Positions 24,026 through 34,568 of a stretch of 64,000 nucleotides of DNA are shown piece by piece. A program made the position numbers and the translations under genes. Below the pieces are notes generated by a model. It was not told the DNA's origin and ran no database searches. It saw only the letters and a list, made by a program, of their open reading frames with translations. Each line of letters starts with the position of its first letter. Position 1 is the first letter of the stretch. Source of the stretch: Rhizaria sp. SCN 62-66. Its lineage: Eukaryota; Rhizaria, unplaced. The DNA is taken from positions 1 through 64,000 of the forward strand of contig MEDY01000120.1 of NCBI GenBank assembly GCA_001724265.1, given 5' to 3'.

Positions 24026-24576
24026 ATGCAACCCCTCGCGTCGTCCAAAACGATCTACTCCGACACGACGACGTACGTCAAGGCGGACCCCTCTGCGACC
24101 GAGGTCATCTTCGAGGCCGAGCTCTCTGCCAGTGAACAGGCAGCCGTCAACGCGCAGCTCGTACGTCCCAATGTCTCTTTCCTCAACAAAGTGTCGCTAT
24201 ATATTCCTAAACACGTGTGGGTTCTGACTCTAACATGTTATAATTTCTATTATATTGTGCCTACTGACATTTTTTTGATATGCGCTTATCTGTGATCTTG
24301 TACGTGTGTTTCTGGTTGTCTGGTTTGTTTCAGGACGAGCTCCGTTTCAAGAACGAAAAGTACCTCCGTGCTCAGGCCGACCTCACAGGCATGCTCGACG
24401 AGTTTGTCCAGGCCGCGCTCCGCGAGCAACCCACCGCTGCGCAGCTCACCGGCTTTGCTGTCGACTATTTCGCCGTCCAACGCAAGCAGTTTGCGTCTGC
24501 TCCTAACAGTGCCAGCAACAACGCCAACGGTACTGCCAACGCTGGCGCTGGGGCTTCGAGTGTTTCCACGAAGTGA
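24026..24576 (+). CDS. Small RIIa (PKA regulatory-subunit type) dimerization/docking protein
   Basis: Two exons (24026-24160 and 24334-24576; donor GTACGTCC, acceptor TTTCAG) give 125 residues. Residues about 62-96 (LTGMLDEFVQAALREQPTAA, then LTGFAVDYFAVQR) match the two-helix RIIa fold: the pattern LxxxLxxFxxxxLRxQPxxxxxFAxxYFxxxR of PKA RII and ropporin/radial-spoke proteins. Such domains dimerize and grip amphipathic helices of A-kinase anchoring proteins. No cyclic-nucleotide-binding domain follows, only an Asn/Ala-rich tail, so this is a free-standing docking protein like ROPN1/RSP11-type axonemal components. A short acidic segment with KTIYSDTTTYVK precedes it. Stop is TGA. Domain call is strong; a flagellar role is inferred. 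Confidence 0.8.
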
Positions 24577-24990
24577 ACGAACACACTGATATCATGTGTA
24601 TATGCATGTACAGTATCCCATCATAGGCTTTTGGGATGCGGTAGAGTTTGGTAGCAGGCTGCTTTGCGGAGGGAAAGCATGTGTGAGTCAGGCCACGACG
24701 TGGTAGCCGTTTTGGCAAACCCGGCAATTGGCGATATTAACGCGCGTCTGAGAATTTAATGCTTGGATATTTTTATAAATCTGCGCCGAATACATAGTTT
24801 AGAATTGAATTTACCCCGCCAATGTTTAGTCGTCATGAGTTGTGCGCTCGGAAAGAGGGTTAATGGCCGCCATTTCGAGTGACCGTGGGCAGCGTCCAGT
24901 CCGACTCGGACCGGGGGCAAAGTAAAGGGAGACGATTAACTCTGCAGTGAGAAAGGGGCGAGGAGACGTCGTCTAGTGACTCATTTCTCG
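24577..24990. promoter_or_regulatory. Upstream region of the EGF-domain gene
   Basis: Contains GCCGCCATT (24866-24874), similar to boxes at 6258 and 6343, and GTGACCGTGGGC (24879-24890), a word that recurs inside several genes of the window. It lies about 110 bp before the start codon. No ORF. Confidence 0.35.
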
Positions 24991-26445
24991 ATGAAGTTTC
25001 TTCTTAGTGTGTTGGCCATTGTTGTGGCGGCATTTTGCGTCTCTGTTGAGGGTGCTATGTCGCAGGCTGAGGCTCAAGCCAAGGCTGAGGTACGTCAACA
25101 AAAGCAGCTCTCTTCTTTCTCCCCTTTCTCTCCCTCAAGCGCTCTCTCTTTTATATACCACACTGCTAACGCGCTCACTTGATTGCATTTGCTGGATTTT
25201 ATGGATGTTATTTGTTTTTACAGCTCGACGCGTCGCGCTTCACCGCGTACGTGGACCGCTTCTACCCGGGCGGCCGCGAGGGCCCCCACAAGGACACGAT
25301 CGCCATGATCGCGCACGGCCTGCGCCGCCAGGACATCTCGCTGGCGTCCCTTGTCCAGGTCGCCGAGTCCATTACGGCCATGACGCACGCCCACGCGGAG
25401 GCTGAGGCGGAGGTCGACATGGAGGCCGAGCTCGATGTCGAATTGGACAATGAGCTTGAGGCCTCTACTGAGGCTGAGGTTGAGACTGAGGCTGAGCTTG
25501 ATTTTGAGCTCGACGCCGAGGCTGACACTGACGCTGACGAGGAGGCTGACGTTGACGCTGAGGCCCAGGCCGCGGCCGACGCCGAGGCTTACGCCGCCGC
25601 CGAGATCTTCACTGCCGGCGCTATGGAGGCCGAGGTTGACGCCGAGGCCGAGGCCGAGGCCGAGACCGAGACCGAGACTGCCGCGGTCACCGACGCTAAC
25701 GCTGAGACTGAGCAGGAGCAGGAGTACGAGACCGGCGCCGACGCCGACGCTGACGCTGACGCTGAGGCTGAAGCTGAGGCTGAGGGCGAGGCTGAGGGCG
25801 ACGAGATGTCTTTCCTAGAGAAGCCTCCCTCCGAGAGCACCGCCCCCGCAGCCTCGGGCCCCAACGGCTCCACCAAGTCCGTCGAGACGGCCGGGAACCC
25901 CGCCGCCGCGGCCCCCGCCGTCGACACGGCTGCGCCCGGCGCCGACGCCAACATGCGTGGCCCCAATGGCTGCCTCGTGCACAACGGGCTCGAGTGCAAT
26001 GGGCAGCGCGCGGGCAAGTGCGTGCAGAGCATCTGCCACTGCATCGCCGGCTGGACCGGCATCCGCTGCCAGGTACGTGTATTATCCTCGATCAGACTCT
26101 TGCCGCTCCTGGCGCTATCACTCGGATGGCAAAATGTTATAAATGTGAAGATATCATGTTTGTTCCGTTCATTATGGACATGAGCGTTATAATAGTTGAT
26201 GTTTATTTTGCATTTACTCTTATTGGGCCTAATTTTACTTCATAACTCGTTCATTTATTCTCACTTATATTCTATTTGTTCTTTCTTGATGCCTTCTTGT
26301 TGCCTCCTTTTGCGCGACTACTGCTCTATCTTCCGTCTTCTAGGTCGAGTGGTCCCTTGCGCGCCTGAACCCCTACACCGGCCTGGCCGAGGCCACTCCG
26401 GAGTGCGGCAACACGGTGTCGCAGTACCTCTCCACCTGCAACTGA
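24991..26445 (+). CDS. Secreted acidic protein with one EGF-like domain
   Basis: Three exons (24991-25089, 25224-26072, 26344-26445; donors GTACGTCA and GTACGTGT) give 349 residues. A clear signal peptide (MKFLLSVLAIVVAAFCVSVE) is followed by a short region with RFTAYVDRFYPGGREG, then about 150 residues of Glu/Asp/Ala repeats (EAEAEAE, DADAD). Near the end of exon 2 is a single EGF-like module with the spacing CLVHNGLECNGQ...CVQSICHCIAGWTGIRCQ, six cysteines and the GWxGxxC close. Exon 3 adds a short tail with two more cysteines. The acidic block suggests calcium binding or a cell-wall/extracellular matrix role, which is inference. No membrane anchor follows the signal peptide. The stop is TGA. 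Gene structure is firm. Confidence 0.8.
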
Positions 26446-27070
26446 GTGCGTAAAGTGTAGAAGCTGAGTTGGGCGACGAAGAGCTGTGGCTAAGGGTTCG
26501 GGGGAATGATGTAAGTGCGCGCATGGGTGACAGATATAAGAGTCCCTATGTACGCGCAAGAATGAGCGTATATTAATCAAGATGAAGATGTACAAATAAC
26601 AACGAATACATAACAGAAAATATTAGCAAGGCAAGAACATAGCACTTGAATCGATACATGCTACGAAGTTTGTGTTGAACGCGAGATGAATCATGTATTT
26701 AGAGTTATTATGGTTAAGAGGCGACAACATGTATACACATGTAGCTGTCTGTGTATACAGGTGCAACTAGCTCAAACTAAGAGTAGGCGATCACAACAGC
26801 GCTTGTGATAAATACTACGGGAATTAGAGAGGCTGTGTTGTGTGGAGGTTGTTGATTGGTGAGTGATTGGTGAGTAAAACAAAATTTAAAAAGTTTTCAA
26901 AAGAAAAGCACACAGAATATACGAAAGTTTACTAAAATATCATCAAAAATATTACAATATAGCCAGAGCAAGTGGTGTCTCAAAAACACTCGCAGTCTTG
27001 CTCTGGCTCAGTCGCTTTTCAGTCCCTCTTCACAGAAAGAATTTATCTTCAGCTATTTACGCCGACACAC
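26446..27070. other. Convergent intergenic region before the flippase 3' end
   Basis: AT-rich spacer between two converging genes. Besides the inverted repeat at 26961-27008, nothing coding or RNA-like was recognised. Confidence 0.35.
26961..27008. terminator. 12-bp inverted repeat downstream of the flippase stop codon
   Basis: AGCCAGAGCAAG (26961-26972) and CTTGCTCTGGCT (26997-27008) are exact reverse complements with a 24-nt spacer, about 60 bp after the TAA of the minus-strand P4-ATPase. A 3' UTR hairpin is the simplest reading. Confidence 0.4.
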
Positions 27071-30000
27071 TTAGTGCGCGCCCTCCTTCCCCTTCTTGTG
27101 GTGACCGTGGGCGTGGGCGGGCGCCCGCGGCTTATCCAAGTCGCCGTCCATGAGCGCCTTCGCCAGCGCGGGCGGCAGCGGGGCCGGCTCCGCGATGGCA
27201 GGCAGCGCCAGCGCCCAGGCCTGGAGCTTCTGGTAGTAGTAGGGCGCGAAGAAGCGGTAGTAGCTGCGCCAGACTGCCCAGACGACGAACATGGCCATGA
27301 CGGCAAGTAGGAAGACGAGCCAGAGCAGAGTGGAGTTGTAGGAGAACTGAAGCAGCCCGTACGTGTCCGGGGAGAAGGATGAGAAAAAGACTAGCGACAG
27401 GAACATGTAGACGGCGATGAACAGCGCGATGCCGATGGCCCAGACGAGGACGGAGATCCAGGAGATAACGTCGCACTCGGCCAGCATGACGCAGTTGACG
27501 AGCACGATGACAGCCCAGCACTGCATGTTGCCGATGGAGAACAGGTCGAACGTCTTGCCGGAGCCAGCGTCGATCTCAGGCCGCATCGCGCTGTAGAAGG
27601 TGAAGGCGTAGACGAGCACGGACTGGATCGTCGCAACGGTGAGCCAACGCAGCAGCTCGGGCACGGTATAGCGCGTCTCAAGCTTGTTGTACTTGTACGC
27701 CAGAGGCGCGCGCAGCAAGAGCCGTTCGTGCGCGTCGCGGTCGAAGATGCCGATCGAGAGCGGCTGCAGCGAGGTGAAGGCGAGGTTGTAGAGCGACATG
27801 AAGTAGGAGCTCGCGACGATCTGGCCCGAGTAGTTGTCCGAGAAGGCGAACCACACGACGGGCAGCACGAAGACGAAGTTCTTCCACAGGGACAGCATGA
27901 CGACCTTAGACGTGCGGTTGAGGTTGTAGCGGCCGTGTACAAACAGCAGCCGCTGCAGGTGCGCGAACCGGTGGACGACGTAGTCGGCGGACATGGCGGC
28001 GTGCGAGCCCTCTTTGCCGAGGATGCCGATGCCGACGTGCGCCTCCTGGATCATCGACACGTCGTTGGCGCCGTCGCCAATCGCCAGGCACGTGTGGCCG
28101 AGCTCGCGCTTGACAAGCTGCACCACCAGCGCCTTCTGCTTGGGCGCGGAGCGGTACGTCACGATCGTCGCGCACGCCAGGAAAAAGCGCAGGAACTCCT
28201 CCTTGCAGTGGGTCAGCGCCGTCTCGAGCGTGTTGCCCGACAGAATCGCCACGAACACCAACGGCTTCGTCGTTTCGCCACTCTCAGAGGCGGCGTCATC
28301 GCTATTGTTGCTCTGAGAAACCTGCTTGTTCTTGCTCTTGTTCAGAGTGGCCATCTCGATGCCCGCCTCGTCGGCGGCATTGCTCCCGCTGCGGAGACTG
28401 CTAGCGTTGGCGCCAGCGTTAGCGTTGTTGTTGTTGTTGTTGGCGTCATTGGCACTGGCGGGCGCGGGACTGAGGGGCAGGTCGATCGCTTCGTCGTCGC
28501 CGGCGTCCGAGGGCCTCGACACCCGCGTGCGGATGCTCTGGCTGGGCTTCCCGGCGGCCTCGATGAACGCCAGACAGGCCGTGAGCGAGCGGCGGCACAC
28601 GTCAGCGCGCAGCTCGGCCTCCTCCTCGGGCGGCAGCACTATGGCGGGGACGGCGGCGCCCGCGGCGGCGGGGCTCAGCACTGGTGAACCCGTGACGGGG
28701 CCGATCGGCGACGCCATCGCCGCCAGCGCCTGCTGCTGCAGCGCCAGCGCGTCGGGGTTCTGCGCGATGTAGCGCTCCAGCCGCTGCGCGTGCTCCTCCT
28801 CGGTCGGCGTCGCGGTCACGTACAGCCTAGAGTTGGTTGTGAAAAAATCAGTTTGAGTTATATCGATGTGAGTTTGGTGCAGTGAAATGATAAACTCTGA
28901 ATAAATCAGTGTGAAATACATATAATTCATTGAAATTGTGCTAGTTTAGTATGAATTGCAATAGATATACAGCAAGCGACATACCTGGTCATGTGCTCCT
29001 GGAGGATGTGGCACTCAGCCGAGATGGTCTCGGCCGTCTCGCGCTTGTCGCCGGTCAGCACGACGACCTTGACGCCCGCGGCCAGTAGCGCGTCGACGGT
29101 CTCTGGCACGCGCTCCTGCATCTGGTCATTGACAGCCGAGATGCCCAGCAGGTCGAGCCCGCGCTCAAGCTTCGCGAACGCCGCCTCCTGCGCCGCCTCA
29201 CGATCGCCCAGCGAGGTATTCGCCGCGGAGTACACCGCGAACCAGTCGTCGAACTCGGCGGCGGCCATGACGCGGCCCGCGAGCACAAGCGTGCGGGAGC
29301 CCGTGGCCGCGAACGTGGCGGCCTGCTGCTCGGCGCGCGCCAGCAACGCGGCGCCCTCGGCCGACTCGGAGTCGCACATGGGCAGCACGGTCGAGTCCGC
29401 GCCCTTGATCAGGAGGTAGATCGCGTCGGTGGCGTCGCAGCGCACGACCAGGTCGGACCGGCGGCGCGCCGAGCTGAACTCGAGCGAGGCCAGGACCGAA
29501 AAAGTCAGCACTGCGGCGGCGGGGACGGCGACGGTGGCTGAGGCCTCGGCGGTGTGGGCGCCGAGCCCAGAGCCTGCGGCGGCGTCGCCAAGCCCGCCGG
29601 CGCTGCTGCTGCCGCCACCGTTGACGTTGACCTCGACGTCGAGGACATCCGGCGGCCGGGAAGTCACGCCGCCGCCGCTGCCGGAAGTATAGCCGCCCTG
29701 TTGGATGCCGAGCCCCTCGGTTCCTGGAATGTAGCCAGAGGACAGGGCTCCGTAGTCTTCGTCGGCGCCAGGCTGCTTGAACACGGACGCAGAAGACGAA
29801 CCAGCGGTATTGTTGTTGTTGTTATTGTTAATGTTAGCATTGAGAGGGCTCTTTTTGACGTCGTTGCTGTTGGCGTCGCCGCCGTTGTCATCTTCGGAGT
29901 AGCTCGTGCAGAGCAGCTCCAGGTGGTCGCCGAGACGGCGGAAGAGCATCAGCCCTGCGCGGTAAAAGGCCTCACACAGCGCGATCTCGTCGGGCGACTG

Positions 30001-33000
30001 CGACTGGAACTGCCACTGGCCCGTCTCGGCGTCCAGCACGGGCTGCACGCCGTTGTTGAGCAGCATGTTGTAGGCAAACAGCAGCTGCCGCTCGCGGACG
30101 CGGTTGGCGCGGAACCCCTCGGCCGCGGCAGCCGCCACAAGCGCCGTCTCGTCGGGCTGGAGGGCCTCCCAGGCCGCCGAGACTGCGGGCGGAGGCGCCA
30201 CGGCCTGCGTGGGGTGCGTAGTCGCGCGCGTCGGCCGGCAGTGCACCGGGGACAGCGGCTCGGGGGCGGAGGACGAGACGGGAGACGCCGCCGCGAACGC
30301 AGAGCTCTTGTTGCTGCTGTTGTTGCTGTTGGCGTGGAAAGCGAAAGGCATAGCCTTGATGATGACGTCGGCGAGGGCGTTGACCGTGGGCATGCCGGGG
30401 GTGCTCAGACTCAGGTTGGACGCGGAACCACTTAGATTGTGGCCCTCCGCGTCAGCGGCGCCGTCAGCGTTGGCACCCTTAGACTCGCCGTCAACAGCAG
30501 ACTTGTTGCTATTGTTGTTCTTGTTCTTGTCATCATTGCCGTTGGCGCCATCCTTGTTGTTCAGCCGGTCAGGCACGTCCTGGAACAGAGTGCCCGCGAC
30601 AGACACGTACGCCAGCTCCATCTTGTTCTGCGTGAGAGTGCCCGTCTTGTCACTGAACACGTAGTCGATCATGCCCAGCTCTTCGTTCAGCGCGCTCGTG
30701 TTGACGCGCATCGCCTTGGGCTTGGTCGAGGGCGGCATGTCCGGGTCCTTCCACAGGAAGCCCTCGTCCCACTCCATGAATTGGGCCTACGGTGAGGTAT
30801 AACACGAAAGCGATGAGAATTTGAGGGTAATATAAGCATGTGTTGAAAACAAGATAGTGAATTCGAATAAAATATGGTTAAACCCGCTGTGAAAATAAGT
30901 TTAACAACAATTCAAGATTATCAAAGCACATAAAATTTAAATGTAGAGAAAGCGTACCTGTCCGACTTTGACGAGTTCGATTGTGACGTAGAGCGAAATG
31001 GGAACCATCCAGGAATAAAGCACGTAATGCGTAAAGAAGGACAGCAGCCAGCCGACGAAGCCGCCCTCGTAGATGTCCATGACGTGCTCGAACTTGCTGT
31101 TGACGACGAGCGAGATGGACGGCATGAGCAGACAGAAGATGAGGTTGATGACCATGATGATGATGATGAACGTGTTGAGCTTACGTTCGAAGCGGCTAAA
31201 CTTAAACTGCGCCAAGTTACGGTTCAGCATCATCTTGGTCTCGCCGCCCGTGTACACGACGACGGCGTTGACAAAGGCCGTGTTGGCCAGAGATGAGCCG
31301 CGCAGCAGCAGCTGCTTGTGCGACAGCGAGTGCATGTACCTCCCCGCCCCGTCAGTATGGGCGCTGACCGCCGTCGCGGGCAGCTCGGGCACGATGGCCC
31401 CGCCGGCGGCGCCGGCGACGACAACTGCATTCGCGTTGTTATTGCTATCGATGCTCTCGCCCGAGTTGGGCGCGAGGGCGAGTGCGCCCTTCCACTCGTG
31501 CATGTTGCTCGACGGCGGCTCCGCGGTCACCGCGCCCTGCAGGTGCACGAGCCCCATGGGCTGGTGCAGCGCCAGTGTGGCCGCCGGCGACGACTTGGGC
31601 TTGGGCACGGCCTCGCCGTCGAGGTTGGCCGTGTTGACGAACGCCAGGCCGTCCGCAGAGGAGGACGACAACAGAGCAAGGTCGGCCGGGAACTCCTCCC
31701 CGTCCAAAATGCGGACGATGTCGCCGACGCGCAGGTTCGCCGAGGCGACGCGGTCCCACCACTGCACGCCCGCCTCGCGCGTGCTGCCAGCGCCGCCAGT
31801 CACGGCGCGCGCGGGCACGGCCGCGGTGACGGACCCGCCCGCGGATCCCCCGCCTCCTTTAGATGAGAGGCGCGAGACGGTCCGCGTGAAGGACGCGCGG
31901 CGGCCCGCGGCGCCTGTGTTGACGCCGCTCGTGCTGTGGTGGCCGCCGCCGCCGCCGCGGTGGGCGAAGGCGCCCAGGCCCAGGGCGACGCCGAGACGGG
32001 AGCGGCGCTCTGAGGCGGCGGCGGCGGCGTCGACGTTGCCGCTGCAGTCATTGCTGTTGTTGTTATTGTTATTGTTGCTCTGCTTGTGGTTGTTGCCGAG
32101 AACGACAGCGTCAGGGTCTGACTCCACGTTGTTATTGTTGTTGTTGTTGTTACTGCCGTCGACCATAGTGACTGTGGGCAGGCCTGCCGCGGCCACCGTG
32201 GCCACGGAGCCGTCCTTCGCATGGCCGTGCCCGTGGGCAGAGTGACTGTGAGCGCTCTCGACGAGGGCGTAGTCGGGCTTCGGCAAACGGGCCAGCACGT
32301 CGGCCTCGGTCACGCCAGTCACGCCGTTGCGCTCAGCCTGAAAACGACAGAAAAGATATGAAAAGATATGGAACGTGAGGTATAGGCACTCCAAGAGAAA
32401 ATTAAATGTAGATATAAAGTGACATTTTAAAAGCCAATACATCATACCACCTAAAGACATAATTGTCACTCCAACAAGAGATAAATCGATGATTTAGCAT
32501 CTGAAACGTACGCGGTCGAGCAGGGCCTTGCAGACGGTGGAGCGCGTCCTCAGCACGAGGTAAGTACGCGCGTTGGCGGCGTGGTCGGCGCGGTGACGGT
32601 TCCAGTCCTCCTTGGCCTCCTTGATGGCGGTGACGGCGAGGATGATGAGGAGCGGGATGAGCGACGAGTAGATTGGGAACGGTGACACCCCGGGAATCAG
32701 CTGGATGATGACGATGATGAGGAAGTATAGGTTCGCGATGCGCCGGAACTGTTCGAACAGGTTCAGCGGCAGGAAATCCCACCACCGGTACTTTGAGGTC
32801 TTGATGAAGTTGGATGCGAAGGCCTTGCCGGAGCCGTCGCCGCCGCGGTGGAGCTCCCGCTGCTCCTGCTCCTGCTCCGGCGTCAGCTGAGACGGTGAGC
32901 AACCTCCGTCAGCGTGGGGGTGACCGTGGGCAGCGGGCTGACTGTGGGCGAAGTGACGCAGCTCGGAGACCGTGAGGGGCTTGTTGGCGGGGGCGTTGTT

Positions 33001-33630
33001 GATGATGATGCGGCGCTTTCCAGCCTTCTTCTTACCATCCTTCGCATCCTTACCATCTCTGCCATCCTTGCCCTTGCCTGACTTCTTGTCACCGTCCTCC
33101 TTAGCAGCAGCGGCAGTGGCGGCCGTCTCAGTCTTAGCGCTGCCCTTGTGGCTGTGGATACCACCCTCAGCGTTGCTGCTGCTGCTACTGCTGTTGTTGT
33201 TGTTGTTGTTGTTCGCAGCAGCAGCGGCGGCGGCGGGGGCTGGGTCTGCGCGGACAACGAGGCTGAGCGTCGACAGCTGAGGGCCCTGCCCCTGCTCCTG
33301 CTGCTGTTCGGCGCTCACATTGCTGCTGTTAGCGCTGTTGTTGAGGGAGAACTGCTCCTCGTCCTGGTCGGTGATCGGCTGGACCGCCGAGGGCTTGATG
33401 CGCGCACTGGGCGGCATTTGCGGCGACGGACGGCCCGAGGCCTGAGCGCCGGCGGCGGCTGCGGCGGCAGAAGACGCTGCCGGGAGAGGCAGAGAGTCCG
33501 GGGGCGAGTTGCTGCTCGCGCTTGTCGCGTTTGTGGTGTTTTTAGCGCTGTGTGAGTCGGAGGCCGATCCGACAGGGTCCTCGGGGCCCGGAGGATTGGG
33601 GGACTGTGGCGGCGGCGGGAGCTGGGACAT
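27071..33630 (-). CDS. P4-type ATPase (phospholipid flippase catalytic subunit)
   Basis: Four exons (33630-32512, 32337-30958, 30786-28985, 28826-27071) join in frame to about 2,018 residues. P4-ATPases move aminophospholipids to the cytosolic leaflet, normally with a CDC50 subunit. Visible hallmarks: the FEQFRRIANLYFL start of the membrane core near residue 292; the family motif PISLYVTIELVKVGQ at the end of exon 2; phosphorylated Asp in SDKTGTLTQN near 879; KGADSTVLP and VLTGDKRETAETI in exon 3; GDGANDVSMIQEAHVGIG near 1690; then six hydrophobic spans. The actuator motif reads NLDGEAVPK where the family normally has DGET. The protein is far longer than the usual 1,100-1,300 residues because of a roughly 270-residue Ser/Gln/Asn-rich N-terminus and low-complexity inserts in the A- and N-domains. 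The third donor is GTATGT, the others GTACG. Stop is TAA. Confidence 0.95.
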
Positions 33631-34568
33631 TCACCGCCGACAAGGGCTCAGGCTGCGGGGACGCGCGGAGGGCGGGCGAGCACTCGGGGCGTCGGCGTCG
33701 GTGGGGAGAAGGGCGCTTGCGGGACGGAGCGAAAGCGGGGGCGACAACGGGGGTCGTTACTGCGGTGAGTAGGGGTTTGGGCGGGGGAGGCGCGCTTGCG
33801 AGCTCAAGCGGGGGCCTGGTGAGAGGAAAAGTGGATGAAAGGAGAGAAACGCTGAGAAGCGGTGTCGTGCAGGGGCAGAGGCAGGCGCGGGAGCGAGAGA
33901 GGGCGAGAGCAAGTGGGCAACGGGGGGCGGTCAGAGGGAGTGACGAACGGCGGAGGACGAGGAGGGGTGGGCAGTTAAGAAACGCCGAAGAGATGTAAAT
34001 CAAGGCTTTAAGGCGTAAAATTAAAAAATGTGGTATCATACAAGAGTTTCTATCTGAGGAGCTCTGTAAAAAGTGTCCAAGAGCAATACTTGCGGGTACA
34101 AATGCGGGGTTCGAGAGACTGTCGTTCATGTGGCGTCAATCTTTTCGACGACGGAGTCCCGCGCCACGGAGACACGTTCGCTGAAAGTTCTAAAACAAAT
34201 GAAGACTCATACAAGCTGTGTTCTGCGCAGCCAAACAATACAAAACCGACTGCTCGTTCCCATCGACGAGTGGCAGCCCCTTTGGGTCAGAAAACGTCTA
34301 CCTTCTCGACTACTGCTCGAGGCGGTCTGCTCACAGTCACCACAGGTCACCAGGCCAGGTCACTGCTTGCCATCAACAACGTGAGCGGGTGCAACCAGAG
34401 GCACCACTGACACGAGATAGATTGTGTCATGTATTTCCTAGGCAAATTCTCCAAAAATGTATCATATCAACTTGTTTTCTATTTAAATGAAGCGTCTATA
34501 TATCTTTTCATCAGACAATCCCGCACACAAGGACATAGTCACGAACTGAGCTAAAGAACTAAACTCAC
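33631..34568. other. Upstream region of the flippase, with no convincing gene
   Basis: The first 350 bp is GC-rich, purine-skewed on the plus strand, and probably promoter and 5' UTR. An open stretch at about 34030-34410 (+) codes a 126-residue sequence without low-complexity bias or any recognised motif; I do not call it a gene. GCTCACAGTCAC at 34329-34340 is the reverse complement of a word repeated in coding regions. Confidence 0.3.

Noticed and set aside
34030-34410. 126-residue ORF upstream of the flippase
   Set aside because: No motif, no low-complexity signature typical of local genes, and no splice continuation.
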